A stretch of 33,074 nucleotides of DNA from Armatimonadota bacterium (GCA_023481295.1 JAMCWF010000037.1:1-33074), one strand, 5' to 3'. Numbered from the stretch's first letter, positions 1 through 9,547 are shown. Notes: generated from the letters alone by a model not told the origin. A program made the numbers and translations.

Positions 1-1
1 G

Positions 2-841
2 GTTGCTTTCACCAACGACATGATGACCAAGACGGAAGACCGCAACCTATTCATTGATGGAATTTGGGTGGAGACAAGCAATCACCAACGAAGCGCCGTA
101 TCGGTTATTAATCCGACCGATATGATGCATCTGCTGGCCAGCGAGCCATCCGCATTCGCCAACCGCTTTCAGGCGGTCCGCCAGGCCATTCACCGGTACG
201 CACCCATGAGGGCCGGACATATCCATGTTTTCGTCACCGAGTTTAACGCCATGTACTCCATGAACGGCAATTCGCCTCATCAAATTCGTCAGCTTAAGAG
301 CGCATTGATGGTGGATGGAATTCTCCAGCGGATGCTAACTGAGCCTCTGTGCCAAGAAACCAATTATTGGTGTTTGAACTCTTGGTACTTTCAGATCGTG
401 CAGATGGGGCGTAACGGCTCTTTCTTCTATTCACCACAGGGCTTGGTCTACCGAATTATGCAGCCGCTCTATCATGGGGAGGTGGTTCGATCGGTGGTGC
501 AAAGTCCCGATTTTCCACCTCCTCATGCGATGCCGATACCGGCCGCAACCAAAGTTACGGCGGTGGCGGTTAGAAATGGAAGGCAGCTTGCGGTGAATCT
601 GGTCAACTACGACGTGAGCGGCACGGCGCGCATCGCCCTGCGGATCAGCGGGAAATTCGCAGCCCGGCGCTCCCGGTTACTCCTCTGCACCGGGCCAAGC
701 GCCGACTCTGAGAACAGCACCGCTGATCCGCGACTGGTTCATCTCACGGAACAAACGCCGAGGATTACCGCTCAAGCCGTTGATTTCAATCTGCCGGCCC
801 ATTCGTGCGCAACGTTGATCCTGTCGGAAGGCGCGAAATAG
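2..841 (+). CDS. Alpha-L-arabinofuranosidase-like (GH51-type) glycosidase, C-terminal part, 5' truncated by window edge
   Basis: Frame is open from position 2 (VAFTNDMMTKTED...) to the stop at 841; 'HVFVTEFNAMY' and the C-terminal beta-rich domain resemble GH51 enzymes. Listed ORF start at 20 is internal. Confidence 0.55.
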   Translation, partial: VAFTNDMMTKTEDRNLFIDGIWVETSNHQRSAVSVINPTDMMHLLASEPSAFANRFQAVRQAIHRYAPMRAGHIHVFVTEFNAMYSMNGNSPHQIRQLKSALMVDGILQRMLTEPLCQETNYWCLNSWYFQIVQMGRNGSFFYSPQGLVYRIMQPLYHGEVVRSVVQSPDFPPPHAMPIPAATKVTAVAVRNGRQLAVNLVNYDVSGTARIALRISGKFAARRSRLLLCTGPSADSENSTADPRLVHLTEQTPRITAQAVDFNLPAHSCATLILSEGAK

Positions 842-856
842 GGCGCCATTCGCCAT

Positions 857-2023
857 CTAGCCGGAAGAGCGCCTGCCGCCGTCACCACCTGCCAGCGATG
901 TCATCGGGATGACCCCCATCGTTGTCTCCTCGCGTTGAGCGAAAAATGTTTTGCAAAACTGATCGCATGAGGCGCAGGTTTTACTAGGCGGCTCATTCCG
1001 TAGGGCCAGCTCCCGATTACGCTGGAACAACTCGTTGTTCCAGATATCCCAAAAGTCGTGCTCTAAAAGATTTCCGTAGGAATAGGTCTCTTTGAAGGGA
1101 GTGCAGCATCCCAGCGTTATATCGCCGCTGTAGGTGACACGAAACTCCTCACCCCAGAAGAATGGGCAGAAGAAAGGCTTAGTGGGGTCGCTCCAACCGG
1201 CGTTTTCGTCGGGAAACGATTTACAGCGGACGCCCAACTGCTCCATTCGTGCCTTTGCCTGCTCCAACTCGGCGTGGTAGGATTCCCGGCTGCGCCGATT
1301 CTTAAAGCCCCAATCGTAGGCGGCAAAGGTTATGCAATTGATAAAATCAACTCCGAACTGATGCGCCTGTTCCACGAAAGGAACCAGCTCTCCCTCGTTT
1401 TCATTCAGCATGACGTAATTGATGCCCAGCATCGGGAAACGAGCGCCGGTCTGGTGCTTGATGCGAACTAGTCGGCGGATATTCTCGTGGAGCACCTCCA
1501 GGTTGCCTCCACGCCTCACTCGGCGATAGGTGTTGGGAAAGGCGGCGTCAATGCTGATGTTCAGCTCGGTGAGGCCGCAATTCATCAGCCGCTCCGCCTT
1601 CTGCTGATCGATGAGCATTCCGTTCGAGTAGATGCCGATTTTACACCATGGGCGCTCTTTGCGGGCATAGGCGACCACGTCGAAAAACCGCTTATACATC
1701 ATCGGCTCACCAAAGCCGTTGAGCGAAAGGTTCATTGCGTAGGGGAATTGGGCCAGGATCCGCTGGAAATTTTCGTACTCGATGTCGCCCAGCTTATAGG
1801 GTTTCAATCCCAGCGACCTCAAGCATTGTATGCAGGCCAGATTGCACCGGTTTGTCAACTCAATCTCAATTCCGGGCGGCTGGCTCTTCATAATCAGTGG
1901 GCGCTCGCGGTACTCCTTCTGATAAAGGTGATAGTTCTTGAGCACCGCCGGGTGAATCAGTATGGTAAATGCGTCATTTTCCTTTAATCGGCGATAGTTG
2001 TCCAATACACTCATAAAAGCCAT
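857..2023 (-). CDS. Radical SAM protein with SPASM-like C-terminal cysteines
   Basis: CxxxCxxC motif 'TNRCNLACIQCL', 'NGFGEPMMY', C-terminal 'CCTPFKETYSYGNL...CASCDQFC'; AAGAGGTG ribosome-binding site upstream of ATG. Confidence 0.85.
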   Translation of the reverse strand: MAFMSVLDNYRRLKENDAFTILIHPAVLKNYHLYQKEYRERPLIMKSQPPGIEIELTNRCNLACIQCLRSLGLKPYKLGDIEYENFQRILAQFPYAMNLSLNGFGEPMMYKRFFDVVAYARKERPWCKIGIYSNGMLIDQQKAERLMNCGLTELNISIDAAFPNTYRRVRRGGNLEVLHENIRRLVRIKHQTGARFPMLGINYVMLNENEGELVPFVEQAHQFGVDFINCITFAAYDWGFKNRRSRESYHAELEQAKARMEQLGVRCKSFPDENAGWSDPTKPFFCPFFWGEEFRVTYSGDITLGCCTPFKETYSYGNLLEHDFWDIWNNELFQRNRELALRNEPPSKTCASCDQFCKTFFAQREETTMGVIPMTSLAGGDGGRRSSG

Positions 2024-2077
2024 TTTAGCACCTCTTTCCCATGGCCAACTTAGAATAGGGGGTCTTTATGCAATTCA

Positions 2078-3652
2078 CTAAGGCTGCTCGACCTTAATTG
2101 GAGCGGCAACGGGTCTGGTTTCCGGCTTGCGTTTGGCAAATCGGGAGTGCCACCAGACATATCCTCTCACGCATGATCGTACCAACATATGGGGGATGTG
2201 GTGAAGGTAAGTTCGAATGACGGCCTGCCGCCCCTGCGCTTGCGCTCGTCGTAATCGGTAGGGAATGATGGTCTCCAGCCTTGCCCATAGCCGCGCGTAA
2301 TCCAGATCGCGGGTTGTCAGGTGATTGGTGCGCATCGTGGCGGTGTAGCTGTTCCAATCCGAGTAGCGCATCCTCTTTGGCAGCAATCCTTCTGAGAGTG
2401 CGCGCCAGTACATGGGCGTACCGGGGAAGGGCGTCATAACCGTAAAGCCGCTCTCAACATCCAGTTGTATAGCGAACTCCCACGTTTTGCGGACGGTATC
2501 CCAATTCTCCTCCGGCGTCCCGAGGCAAAAAGTGCCGTAAATATGAAAGCCTAGTTCGTGGCAATACTTTATTCGTTGCGCCAATTTCTCGTTGACCGAT
2601 ATCTTCTGGCCGATGCTTTCCATGCAGGCGGCGTCCGCGGTCTCAATTCCGGTGGTGATGGTTGAGATGCCGGCATGCTTCATAATTCTCAGTGTATCCT
2701 CATCGAAAACCTCAACCGAGGTCTCCACCGTTGCCTCAAACTTGACGCCTCGCCGAATAATGGCTTCACAAAGTTCGCGGGCATATTTTCGATTAAAACC
2801 GAAGTTGGGGTCCCGAAACCGCATCTTGTAAATGCCGTAGGTCCGGTTTAAATACTCGATCTCGTCCACCACCTGCTCGATGGGATTGGCGCGCCACGGT
2901 TTGCCCTCCAGCAGCATGTAGGGGCACATGGTGCAGCCGATCGGGCACCCCCGGCTTGCCTGGATGTAGACCCCAAGTTTTTCGAGGCGGCCGCCGGGGG
3001 CGTAGCGCTCCAGTGGAAGGAGGTGCCAGGCCGGACGCGGCAGCTCCTTCAGCTTGTCCTGCTTCACCCAATCGCGGTATTGCTCCTCGTTTTTCCTACC
3101 CATATAAAGCTCATCAGATCGAAGCGGGACCCAATTCTTGGGGCAAATCACGCCCACCACACGGCGGTAATCTGGTGCGTCCAGTATGTCGCCGATAACC
3201 GCTTCCGGCTCGCCGAAAATCAAAAAATCAACGTCGCACTGATGAATCCAGTGGTTGACGGTGGTCATAATCACACTGCCGAAGACGAAAACCTTGGCGC
3301 CGGGCAGCAGCTCCTTCATTCGATTGGCAAAATCGAGGTCAAGCAGCAAGGATGGAATGGATAATCGGATGCCGACCCACATATCGCGGCTGCATTCCGG
3401 ATCGATGTGGTTTAACACGAACCGTTCCGCGCGTGGGCCATGCCAGCGGTCCAGCAACAGGTCAACAATATTGACTTTGCATCCCTTTTGCTCTGCTACC
3501 GCCGCCGTATAGAGGATGTCAATGGGCGGCAATACGATTACATCACGTTCGAAAGGCTTCAGCTTTCGGGAAACGCCGATCCCCCCCGAATAGGTACGCT
3601 CATTGGTGTAACCCTTCAATTCGGGAGGGTTAACTAACAAAAGTTGTCGCAT
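2078..3652 (-). CDS. B12-binding-domain radical SAM protein
   Basis: N-terminal cobalamin-binding-like region ('LLVNPPELKGY...PPIDILYTAAVAEQKGCKVNIVDL') followed by 'ASRGCPIGCTMCPYM' CxxxCxxC. Confidence 0.88.
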   Translation of the reverse strand: MRQLLLVNPPELKGYTNERTYSGGIGVSRKLKPFERDVIVLPPIDILYTAAVAEQKGCKVNIVDLLLDRWHGPRAERFVLNHIDPECSRDMWVGIRLSIPSLLLDLDFANRMKELLPGAKVFVFGSVIMTTVNHWIHQCDVDFLIFGEPEAVIGDILDAPDYRRVVGVICPKNWVPLRSDELYMGRKNEEQYRDWVKQDKLKELPRPAWHLLPLERYAPGGRLEKLGVYIQASRGCPIGCTMCPYMLLEGKPWRANPIEQVVDEIEYLNRTYGIYKMRFRDPNFGFNRKYARELCEAIIRRGVKFEATVETSVEVFDEDTLRIMKHAGISTITTGIETADAACMESIGQKISVNEKLAQRIKYCHELGFHIYGTFCLGTPEENWDTVRKTWEFAIQLDVESGFTVMTPFPGTPMYWRALSEGLLPKRMRYSDWNSYTATMRTNHLTTRDLDYARLWARLETIIPYRLRRAQAQGRQAVIRTYLHHIPHMLVRSCVRGYVWWHSRFAKRKPETRPVAAPIKVEQP

Positions 3653-3801
3653 AACTTCTCCTCAAACGCCCATCACCTTCCAGGTGAAGCCGATAAAACG
3701 TTCTCCTTAAGACTTACCGGACATCTTAACCCGAGCTCATCGGTGCTTGAAAAGGCATCCATCGTTGATTTCAACCGCTTCTCATCGCCGGTTAGGTGAG
3801 T

Positions 3802-3891
3802 CCACCGCCAGTAATCACCAGGAAAAGACGTGTCTTGTCAAGAAATTCTGAGGCATCCTTGTACCACCGCCAGTAATCACATGGAAAAGAC
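3802..3891. repeat. Two direct 28-bp repeats (26/28 identical) separated by 34 bp
   Basis: ccaccgccagtaatcaccaggaaaagac (3802-3829) and ccaccgccagtaatcacatggaaaagac (3864-3891). Confidence 0.85.
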
Positions 3892-3903
3892 ACTCATTCC
3901 TCG

Positions 3904-5154
3904 TCATTGCCGGCAAATCCGGCGGTATATCGTAGCCATTGCAGCAGCCTGATGACGTGGGCTGAAATGGTTGATCACCTTTTCCCGGCCGAGACGACCC
4001 ATCTCCCTACGCCGGTCCGAGTCTCCCAGCAATTCGCGCAGTCCACGAGAAAGTTGTTCCACATTTTTCGGCTCCACCAATAATCCCTCTTTTCCGTCCT
4101 CAATGATCTCGGGAAGAGCCCCCGAACGAAAACCGACGACCGGCTTCTGTATCGCCATCGCTTCCGTAACGACCAGCCCGAAAGGCTCCTCCCATGATGG
4201 AACCGCCAGTATATCCAGGCCGGCCATCACCTCCGGCATCTCGTTAATCCAACCGGCCCAGATAATGGATTGCTCGATGCCCAGTTCCTTTGCCCGCGCC
4301 TTCACCTGCTGATCATAGCTGTCCGGACTGGTCACCGTATCCGGTAGGCCGACAACCAGCAGCTTCACATTTGGATGCTCATTGCGAACCAGCGCAAGTG
4401 CCTCGATAAGCTCCCGATGTCCCTTCCAAACCATAATTCGTGCCACGATTCCGATCAATGGCGCACTTTCGTCAATGCCGAATCGCCGACGAATGTGACA
4501 GCCCTGAAACCGCACCGGATCATACTCCTCCGGATCGGTGGCGTTATACACTCGATAAATTTTCGAAGCCGATATGCCGCCCTCGATCAACGAATCCCGA
4601 ACAAAATCCGAGATAGCGATCACGCCGGTCGCCTTTTGCAATGCCCAATCGGTCAGCCGGCCGATTTCGGGATACCACTTGATATGCACATGAATCAAAT
4701 TCGGTCGGCCGGACGATTTTGCCAGCAAGGTTGATAGCAGGGCATCCCGCGGCCGGTCGGTCGAATGAATGATCTCAATTCGATCCCGTTTGATCCGTCT
4801 TCGCAGCTCAGGTAGCGCCTTTACCAGCTCAAATAGGTTACCAATCACGCCGGCGGCACGACTGGCTCGATCGCGCCGATTTACGAGCTCATAGCCCAAC
4901 CGCATCGGAATTACGTTCACCTTGCCGAACGATTGTAATTTTTCAATCGTAATTGCCGCATCGGGAGCCCGGCAATTGGTGATAAAGGTGGTATTGCACT
5001 CCTCGATCGGGTAGTTTTTGGCCAGGGTGAGGTGAACGGCAACATCCGCCCCCAACGCACTTCTCGTATTTAAGAACAGAACTCGAATCGGCTCCTCCGC
5101 CGATTGTCTCCTTTGCCTACCTCGTTGCACCTTGCTAACCAAGTTCAAATCCAC
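3904..5154 (-). CDS. Glycosyltransferase family 4 (GT-B fold)
   Basis: 'IGIVARIMVWKGHRELIEAL' and 'AVPSWEEPFGLVVTEAMAIQKPVVGFRSGALPEII' GT4 signature. Start codon (GTG 5154) uncertain. Confidence 0.88.
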   Translation of the reverse strand: MDLNLVSKVQRGRQRRQSAEEPIRVLFLNTRSALGADVAVHLTLAKNYPIEECNTTFITNCRAPDAAITIEKLQSFGKVNVIPMRLGYELVNRRDRASRAAGVIGNLFELVKALPELRRRIKRDRIEIIHSTDRPRDALLSTLLAKSSGRPNLIHVHIKWYPEIGRLTDWALQKATGVIAISDFVRDSLIEGGISASKIYRVYNATDPEEYDPVRFQGCHIRRRFGIDESAPLIGIVARIMVWKGHRELIEALALVRNEHPNVKLLVVGLPDTVTSPDSYDQQVKARAKELGIEQSIIWAGWINEMPEVMAGLDILAVPSWEEPFGLVVTEAMAIQKPVVGFRSGALPEIIEDGKEGLLVEPKNVEQLSRGLRELLGDSDRRREMGRLGREKVINHFSPRHQAAAMATIYRRICRQ

Positions 5155-5162
5155 TTTCTAAA

Positions 5163-5181
5163 CTTGCAAGAATCGTGCCAA
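5163..5181 (-). promoter_or_regulatory. Sigma54 (RpoN) -24/-12 promoter
   Basis: Minus strand reads TTGGCACG-ATTC-TTGCAAG, full match to YTGGCACG-N4-TTGCW with GG-N10-GC spacing, immediately upstream of the GT4 gene. Confidence 0.75.
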
Positions 5182-5370
5182 AATCCCTTAGATACACTAA
5201 ATATCCGATATTTTTCCATTTTAATTAAGATATTTCCACATTATGTTTGATTCCGTGCAATCATTTACCCGCCCGCCTGCCGGGATTCCGGTGAAAAATG
5301 CTTCCTTCATCCTTTCAGCCCTGGCATACCGATTCCATTCAATTGATCTGTTCTTAGAATTGAGGCCTGA

Positions 5371-5787
5371 TCACAACGAAATAAAGGGTTTCCTGGGCAG
5401 GAAACTCTCATCGTACCGGGTCACCCGGTCTGGTCCGATCTGTTTTAGATGAGCGCTGAGTTTCTCTGCCTGTTCGATCAAGGGTTCCAGGCTGAAATGG
5501 ATGATCTGCCTTGATTTTCGAAGCCGCTCGGCGCCGGCATCCAGCTTATTGGTCGCGCCCACCCAGTTGTGACGCTTTACCAGGTGATAGCAGCCCACCG
5601 CAATTTGGAGCACCCCCTGATAGACCTCTCGGAGGGGGCCTTTTTCACCACGCCACATTACTTCCAACGTCTCGTGGCACTCGAAGTAGTGCCCTTGATT
5701 CAGTTGATCCAGCCCCAGCCGGAACTGAGCCGGCAACGCGGATAGGGGATCTATGGCGTCTTGTCGATCCATTTCAAGTTGGGACAA
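5371..5787 (-). CDS. DUF309 family protein
   Basis: 'LDQLNQGHYFECHETLEVMWRGEKGPLREVYQGVLQIAVGCYHL' is the DUF309 signature. Confidence 0.85.
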   Translation of the reverse strand: MSQLEMDRQDAIDPLSALPAQFRLGLDQLNQGHYFECHETLEVMWRGEKGPLREVYQGVLQIAVGCYHLVKRHNWVGATNKLDAGAERLRKSRQIIHFSLEPLIEQAEKLSAHLKQIGPDRVTRYDESFLPRKPFISL

Positions 5788-5820
5788 TGATCCAATAGCG
5801 GGTGAATGGCCGGCCTGCTG

Positions 5821-6306
5821 TCAGTGATCAATCGGCTCATTTTTCATCAATGAGATGATATGCGGCAGCAGCGGCAAAATCACTTCGAGGCCCTCCGAGA
5901 CCGCTCTGGTGCTGCCCGGTAAATTGATGATCAGACAGCTTCCCCGCGTGCCGGCGATACCCCGCGAAAGAGCGGCGCGCGGATTTTTTGAATATCCGCT
6001 CCACCGTAGCAGCTCGGATAATCCAGGCGCCTCCCGCTCAATCACTCTCCTTGTCGCTTCGGGCGTTACATCGCGGGGCGCAAAGCCGGTCCCGCCGGTT
6101 GTGAAGATCACATCGCATAGAGTGTGATGCAGCATAAGCCACTCTTCGATCTCATCCGGTTCGTCCGAAACGATATTCCGAAAAACGACCGCATGGCCTT
6201 CTTGTCGTAACGCCTGCTCGATCAGCGGACCGGAATGATCATCGGCGATACCGGCCGCGCAGCGGTCGCTGATCGTCAAAATGCCGGACCTAATCTCATC
6301 TGCCAT
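5821..6306 (-). CDS. MogA/MoaB family molybdenum cofactor biosynthesis protein
   Basis: 'ILTISDRCAAGIADDHSGPLI', 'DVIFTTGGTGFAPRDVTPEAT', 'LIINLPGSTRAVSEGLE'. ORF reaches 6408 but family homology begins near Met at 6306. Confidence 0.88.
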   Translation of the reverse strand: MADEIRSGILTISDRCAAGIADDHSGPLIEQALRQEGHAVVFRNIVSDEPDEIEEWLMLHHTLCDVIFTTGGTGFAPRDVTPEATRRVIEREAPGLSELLRWSGYSKNPRAALSRGIAGTRGSCLIINLPGSTRAVSEGLEVILPLLPHIISLMKNEPIDH

Positions 6307-6505
6307 AAAAGTCATACCACCAACTGTTGGATTCCGGGAAATGAAACTTTCACCCACTTTTAGTTGAATGACCGAAAAAAACCGTGTATCAATTCCGGCA
6401 GGATTCACGCCTCAATGAAGCGAATTAAATTCCGCCTATCCAGTTAATTTGTCTCGATCATTCGCCGATGTGCCTGTATAACGGCCATCGGCTAAGGAGT
6501 AGAGA

Positions 6506-8869
6506 ATGCTGCTGATTCTCCACCTTTTATGTTTGTTGGCGCCGATTCAATCGAGTCCCTCCATAACATCACAAGCGCCGGACAACGTTTTTTTGCAAGG
6601 GGAGGCGATTCGGTTTCAGCTTTCCGGTTATCCCACCCTTCCCACCGCCTACACTCTAACTGATTATAGCGGAAAGACGGTGAAAAGCGGGACTACCGGC
6701 GCCGATTTGAATTTGGGGCGGTTGCCAGTCGGCTATTATCGCCTGACGGTAGGAACCGGTGGCGAAGCCGTTACGGAGCCGGTCGCGGTGGTATCTCAAC
6801 CTAAGCCGGGTTATCACGGGCCGATCGCGACCGACACCGCCAGCGCCTGGCTGGTAAAGCCGGATCAGTTCGATGCCACGGCCGCATTGTTGCAGCGTGC
6901 CGGTTTTGGGTGGGTTCGCGAGCGCCTTTCGTGGAGCGAGGTGGAGCCGCAGAGGGGACATTTCGTTTGGGGCAAATACGATCAGTGTATCGATGCGGAA
7001 GTTGCCCATGGGCTGCACGCCTACGACATCTTCCACGCGATCCCGGCTTGGGCGAGAGCCGACCACGCTACGAATCGCTTTCCGGATGATCTGCGGGATG
7101 CCTATCAATTCACCAGACGGTTGGCGCAGCATTATAGTGGTAAAGTTCATGTCTGGGAGGTGTGGAATGAGGCCGACGGTGGCTTCTCGGTGGATTTAGC
7201 AGATCAGTATGCCGCCTTTTTGAAAGCCTGTTATCTCGGATTTAAGGCAGGGGATCCTCACGTCAGAGTGACCCAGGTTTCAATGGCGATGCCGGCCGGC
7301 CGTTACGAGGAAGACCTCTATCGAAATGACACCGAGGCTTATTTCGATATATTTAACTACCATATCTATGCCGACCCACTGGACTATCCCGCGCGTGCGG
7401 AGGGGCATTTCTCGTTATTGAGGCGTTTTGGCATTGGTGGAAAGCCGGTTTGGGTTACCGAAGCCGGCATTCCTTTGCATGAGGTTAAGGGCGGCCTGCC
7501 TTGGGACGAGCAAAAACAGCAGGCCGATTTCATTCCCAAAGCCTATGCGATGTCACTGGCATCGGGTGTTACCAAGCATTTCTTCTTCGTCTTTCCCCAC
7601 TACATCGAGCCGGGAGTCGAATGGGGCGTATTGACTCCTGATTTACTGCCATATCCCGGCTATTGCGCTCTGGCTGCATCGGTGCACCTGCTTAGCCAGG
7701 CGCGGTACATGGGTCGGATTCTAATTGACGGTGATCCCAAGGTATTCGCGGAAGCGTTCGACAATGGCCCCTCAGCTACGATTGTCATTTGGAGAAACGG
7801 GCAAGACCGGCCGGTCAAACTGCCGGCTAAGTTGGCTCAATCTCGAGTATTTAATGCGGTGGGCAGCACAATGCATCCGATCAATCCCTCCTCGCTCACC
7901 CTATTATTAGGCCAAGCACCCCTCTTTCTGGTGGTTCCGCTGCAAACGGCAGAGCGATTCGCACAGAACATAAATCCGATATCGCCGCCAAGAAAGCAAA
8001 CTACCCGCCCGCCGGCTTTGCCGGATATCGTGCTGCGGATTGTGATGCCAAACTCCACTATTAACAAGGGGCGTGAAACCTACGAAATAGCGGCGGGGCA
8101 ATCGGTGAGCGTTCGGGTGCAGGTTTATAATTTCAGTAAGAAATATTTCAGCGGGCATGTGATTTTCCGTATGCCCAATGGTTGGAGCATTCACTTGCCG
8201 AATAACACCATTTCAATTGCTCCAATGGGGTTGGTTAATCTTTCAGGTTCGCTAACTGCGCCCTCAACCGGATCTATACAACGAGTCCGGATGATTTGTG
8301 TTGCGTCCATTAGCAATCATCCCAATATGACCAGCAGCCCCGCCAATCTTTATCTGGCGCTACGGCTTGCATCGGTTAAGCCGAGCGCTATCCGCCCGCT
8401 GCACTTGAATCAGGAGTCTGATTGGATCAATAACATTTCAGGCAACGGGATGATGACAATCGCCTCAGCATCGTCGGGTGCGGTTCGGTTTAATTTTCAG
8501 TTCAATACGCCTGGTGATCGTTGGGCCTATCCGAAAACTTATTTTAATCCACCGGCCGATTTCAGCCACTATGAGGCGATTCGTTTTGAATATCGTACCA
8601 GTGTGGCCGGCACCGAAACCCGAGTGCGCTTGATGATTGGCAAGCAGAACGGTTCGGCCTACTATACCGAGAGTGGGTTTCCAGCTACAACGCAATGGGC
8701 CTGGGCAGCCATACCGATACGAACCTTGACTTGGGGATCGTTCAGTCCATCCGATCCGGCAGGCGGGTTACACGGAGGGCATCACGTTGCTTCTTTAGCG
8801 ATCGGGTGTAACACCAAGCGGAACATGTTGACGTTGTGGATACGTCACGCTCAGTTGGTGCGGTATTGA
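6506..8869 (+). CDS. Secreted clan GH-A glycoside hydrolase (GH39/GH5-like) with C-terminal accessory domains
   Basis: Signal-peptide-like N-terminus; acid/base region 'VWEVWNEAD' and nucleophile region 'PVWVTEAGIP'; beta-rich C-terminal ~300 aa. Confidence 0.75.
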   Translation: MLLILHLLCLLAPIQSSPSITSQAPDNVFLQGEAIRFQLSGYPTLPTAYTLTDYSGKTVKSGTTGADLNLGRLPVGYYRLTVGTGGEAVTEPVAVVSQPKPGYHGPIATDTASAWLVKPDQFDATAALLQRAGFGWVRERLSWSEVEPQRGHFVWGKYDQCIDAEVAHGLHAYDIFHAIPAWARADHATNRFPDDLRDAYQFTRRLAQHYSGKVHVWEVWNEADGGFSVDLADQYAAFLKACYLGFKAGDPHVRVTQVSMAMPAGRYEEDLYRNDTEAYFDIFNYHIYADPLDYPARAEGHFSLLRRFGIGGKPVWVTEAGIPLHEVKGGLPWDEQKQQADFIPKAYAMSLASGVTKHFFFVFPHYIEPGVEWGVLTPDLLPYPGYCALAASVHLLSQARYMGRILIDGDPKVFAEAFDNGPSATIVIWRNGQDRPVKLPAKLAQSRVFNAVGSTMHPINPSSLTLLLGQAPLFLVVPLQTAERFAQNINPISPPRKQTTRPPALPDIVLRIVMPNSTINKGRETYEIAAGQSVSVRVQVYNFSKKYFSGHVIFRMPNGWSIHLPNNTISIAPMGLVNLSGSLTAPSTGSIQRVRMICVASISNHPNMTSSPANLYLALRLASVKPSAIRPLHLNQESDWINNISGNGMMTIASASSGAVRFNFQFNTPGDRWAYPKTYFNPPADFSHYEAIRFEYRTSVAGTETRVRLMIGKQNGSAYYTESGFPATTQWAWAAIPIRTLTWGSFSPSDPAGGLHGGHHVASLAIGCNTKRNMLTLWIRHAQLVRY

Positions 8870-8915
8870 TTGCCCGGAAGCGGAGATCGTTTCGGTCCGG
8901 CAGTATTTATTGTAA

Positions 8916-9455
8916 TTATTGTGAGAGGAGCTGCCGGATATATTGTTTCAGGTTTTGATCGGTACTTAAACTGTAGCCATCTTGGTGCCACCGTATCCGC
9001 CCATTTTTGTCAATCAAGAAGAAGCTCGGAATGGGGCTGACACCGTAGTCGGCAGGGATGGTTGTTTTTACGCCCATTACGATCGGATAGGTCATGCCGT
9101 TTTGCTTGACGAAATCCCTCACCATTGCGGATCCACCTTCGTCTAGCGAGACCCCCACCACGTCAAAGCCATCCCGATGAAACTTCTGGTAGAGCTTCTC
9201 AGTGCCGGGAATTGACATCCGGCAAGGAGGGCACCAGGTCGCCCAAAAGTCGAGCAGCACGACCTTGCCCTGAAGCGATTGCAGGGAGATCGGCTGGCCG
9301 GTAAGGGTGGTTGCTTGGAAATCGGGAGCTGGTCTGTTTTCAACTATTGCCGGTGCCTGTGAAGATTTCAGCAACAGCACGATGAGAATGATGAAAAGCA
9401 CCACCCCCGCAATTCGCGAAGCGCCTATACGAACCAGTCTCTGTTTTAATGTCAT
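8916..9455 (-). CDS. TlpA-like thioredoxin-fold protein
   Basis: N-terminal TM segment, 'DFWATWCPPCRMSIP' CxxC active site. Confidence 0.88.
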   Translation of the reverse strand: MTLKQRLVRIGASRIAGVVLFIILIVLLLKSSQAPAIVENRPAPDFQATTLTGQPISLQSLQGKVVLLDFWATWCPPCRMSIPGTEKLYQKFHRDGFDVVGVSLDEGGSAMVRDFVKQNGMTYPIVMGVKTTIPADYGVSPIPSFFLIDKNGRIRWHQDGYSLSTDQNLKQYIRQLLSQ

Positions 9456-9547
9456 GGTTTTTGCTGCTAATGCTTATTCAATATTGGTCGGCTCTACTCC
9501 TGTCCGGAAGCGGTCACTTCAAGTGGTTGATATCCCGATATCCCTTA

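Noticed and set aside
1487-1987. 166-aa plus-strand ORF antisense to the SPASM radical SAM gene
   Set aside because: Shadow ORF; the opposite strand carries the CxxxCxxC radical SAM motif.
2132-2152. Second sigma54-like sequence TGGCACTCCCGATTTGCC
   Set aside because: GG-to-GC spacing is 12 rather than 10 and it lies inside the B12-radical SAM coding region.
3673-3762. 29-aa minus-strand sORF MDAFSSTDELGLRCPVSLKENVLSASPGR as radical-SAM precursor peptide
   Set aside because: No ribosome-binding site and only one Cys; no precursor-like features beyond proximity.
3802-3891. Mini CRISPR (28-bp repeat, 34-bp spacer)
   Set aside because: Only two repeats, no cas genes, no leader and no third unit; kept only as a direct-repeat observation.
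8870-8915. Rho-independent terminator between the convergent GH and TlpA genes
   Set aside because: Only a weak, imperfect stem (CCGGAAGCG...CGTTTCGGTCCGG) with no T-tract.
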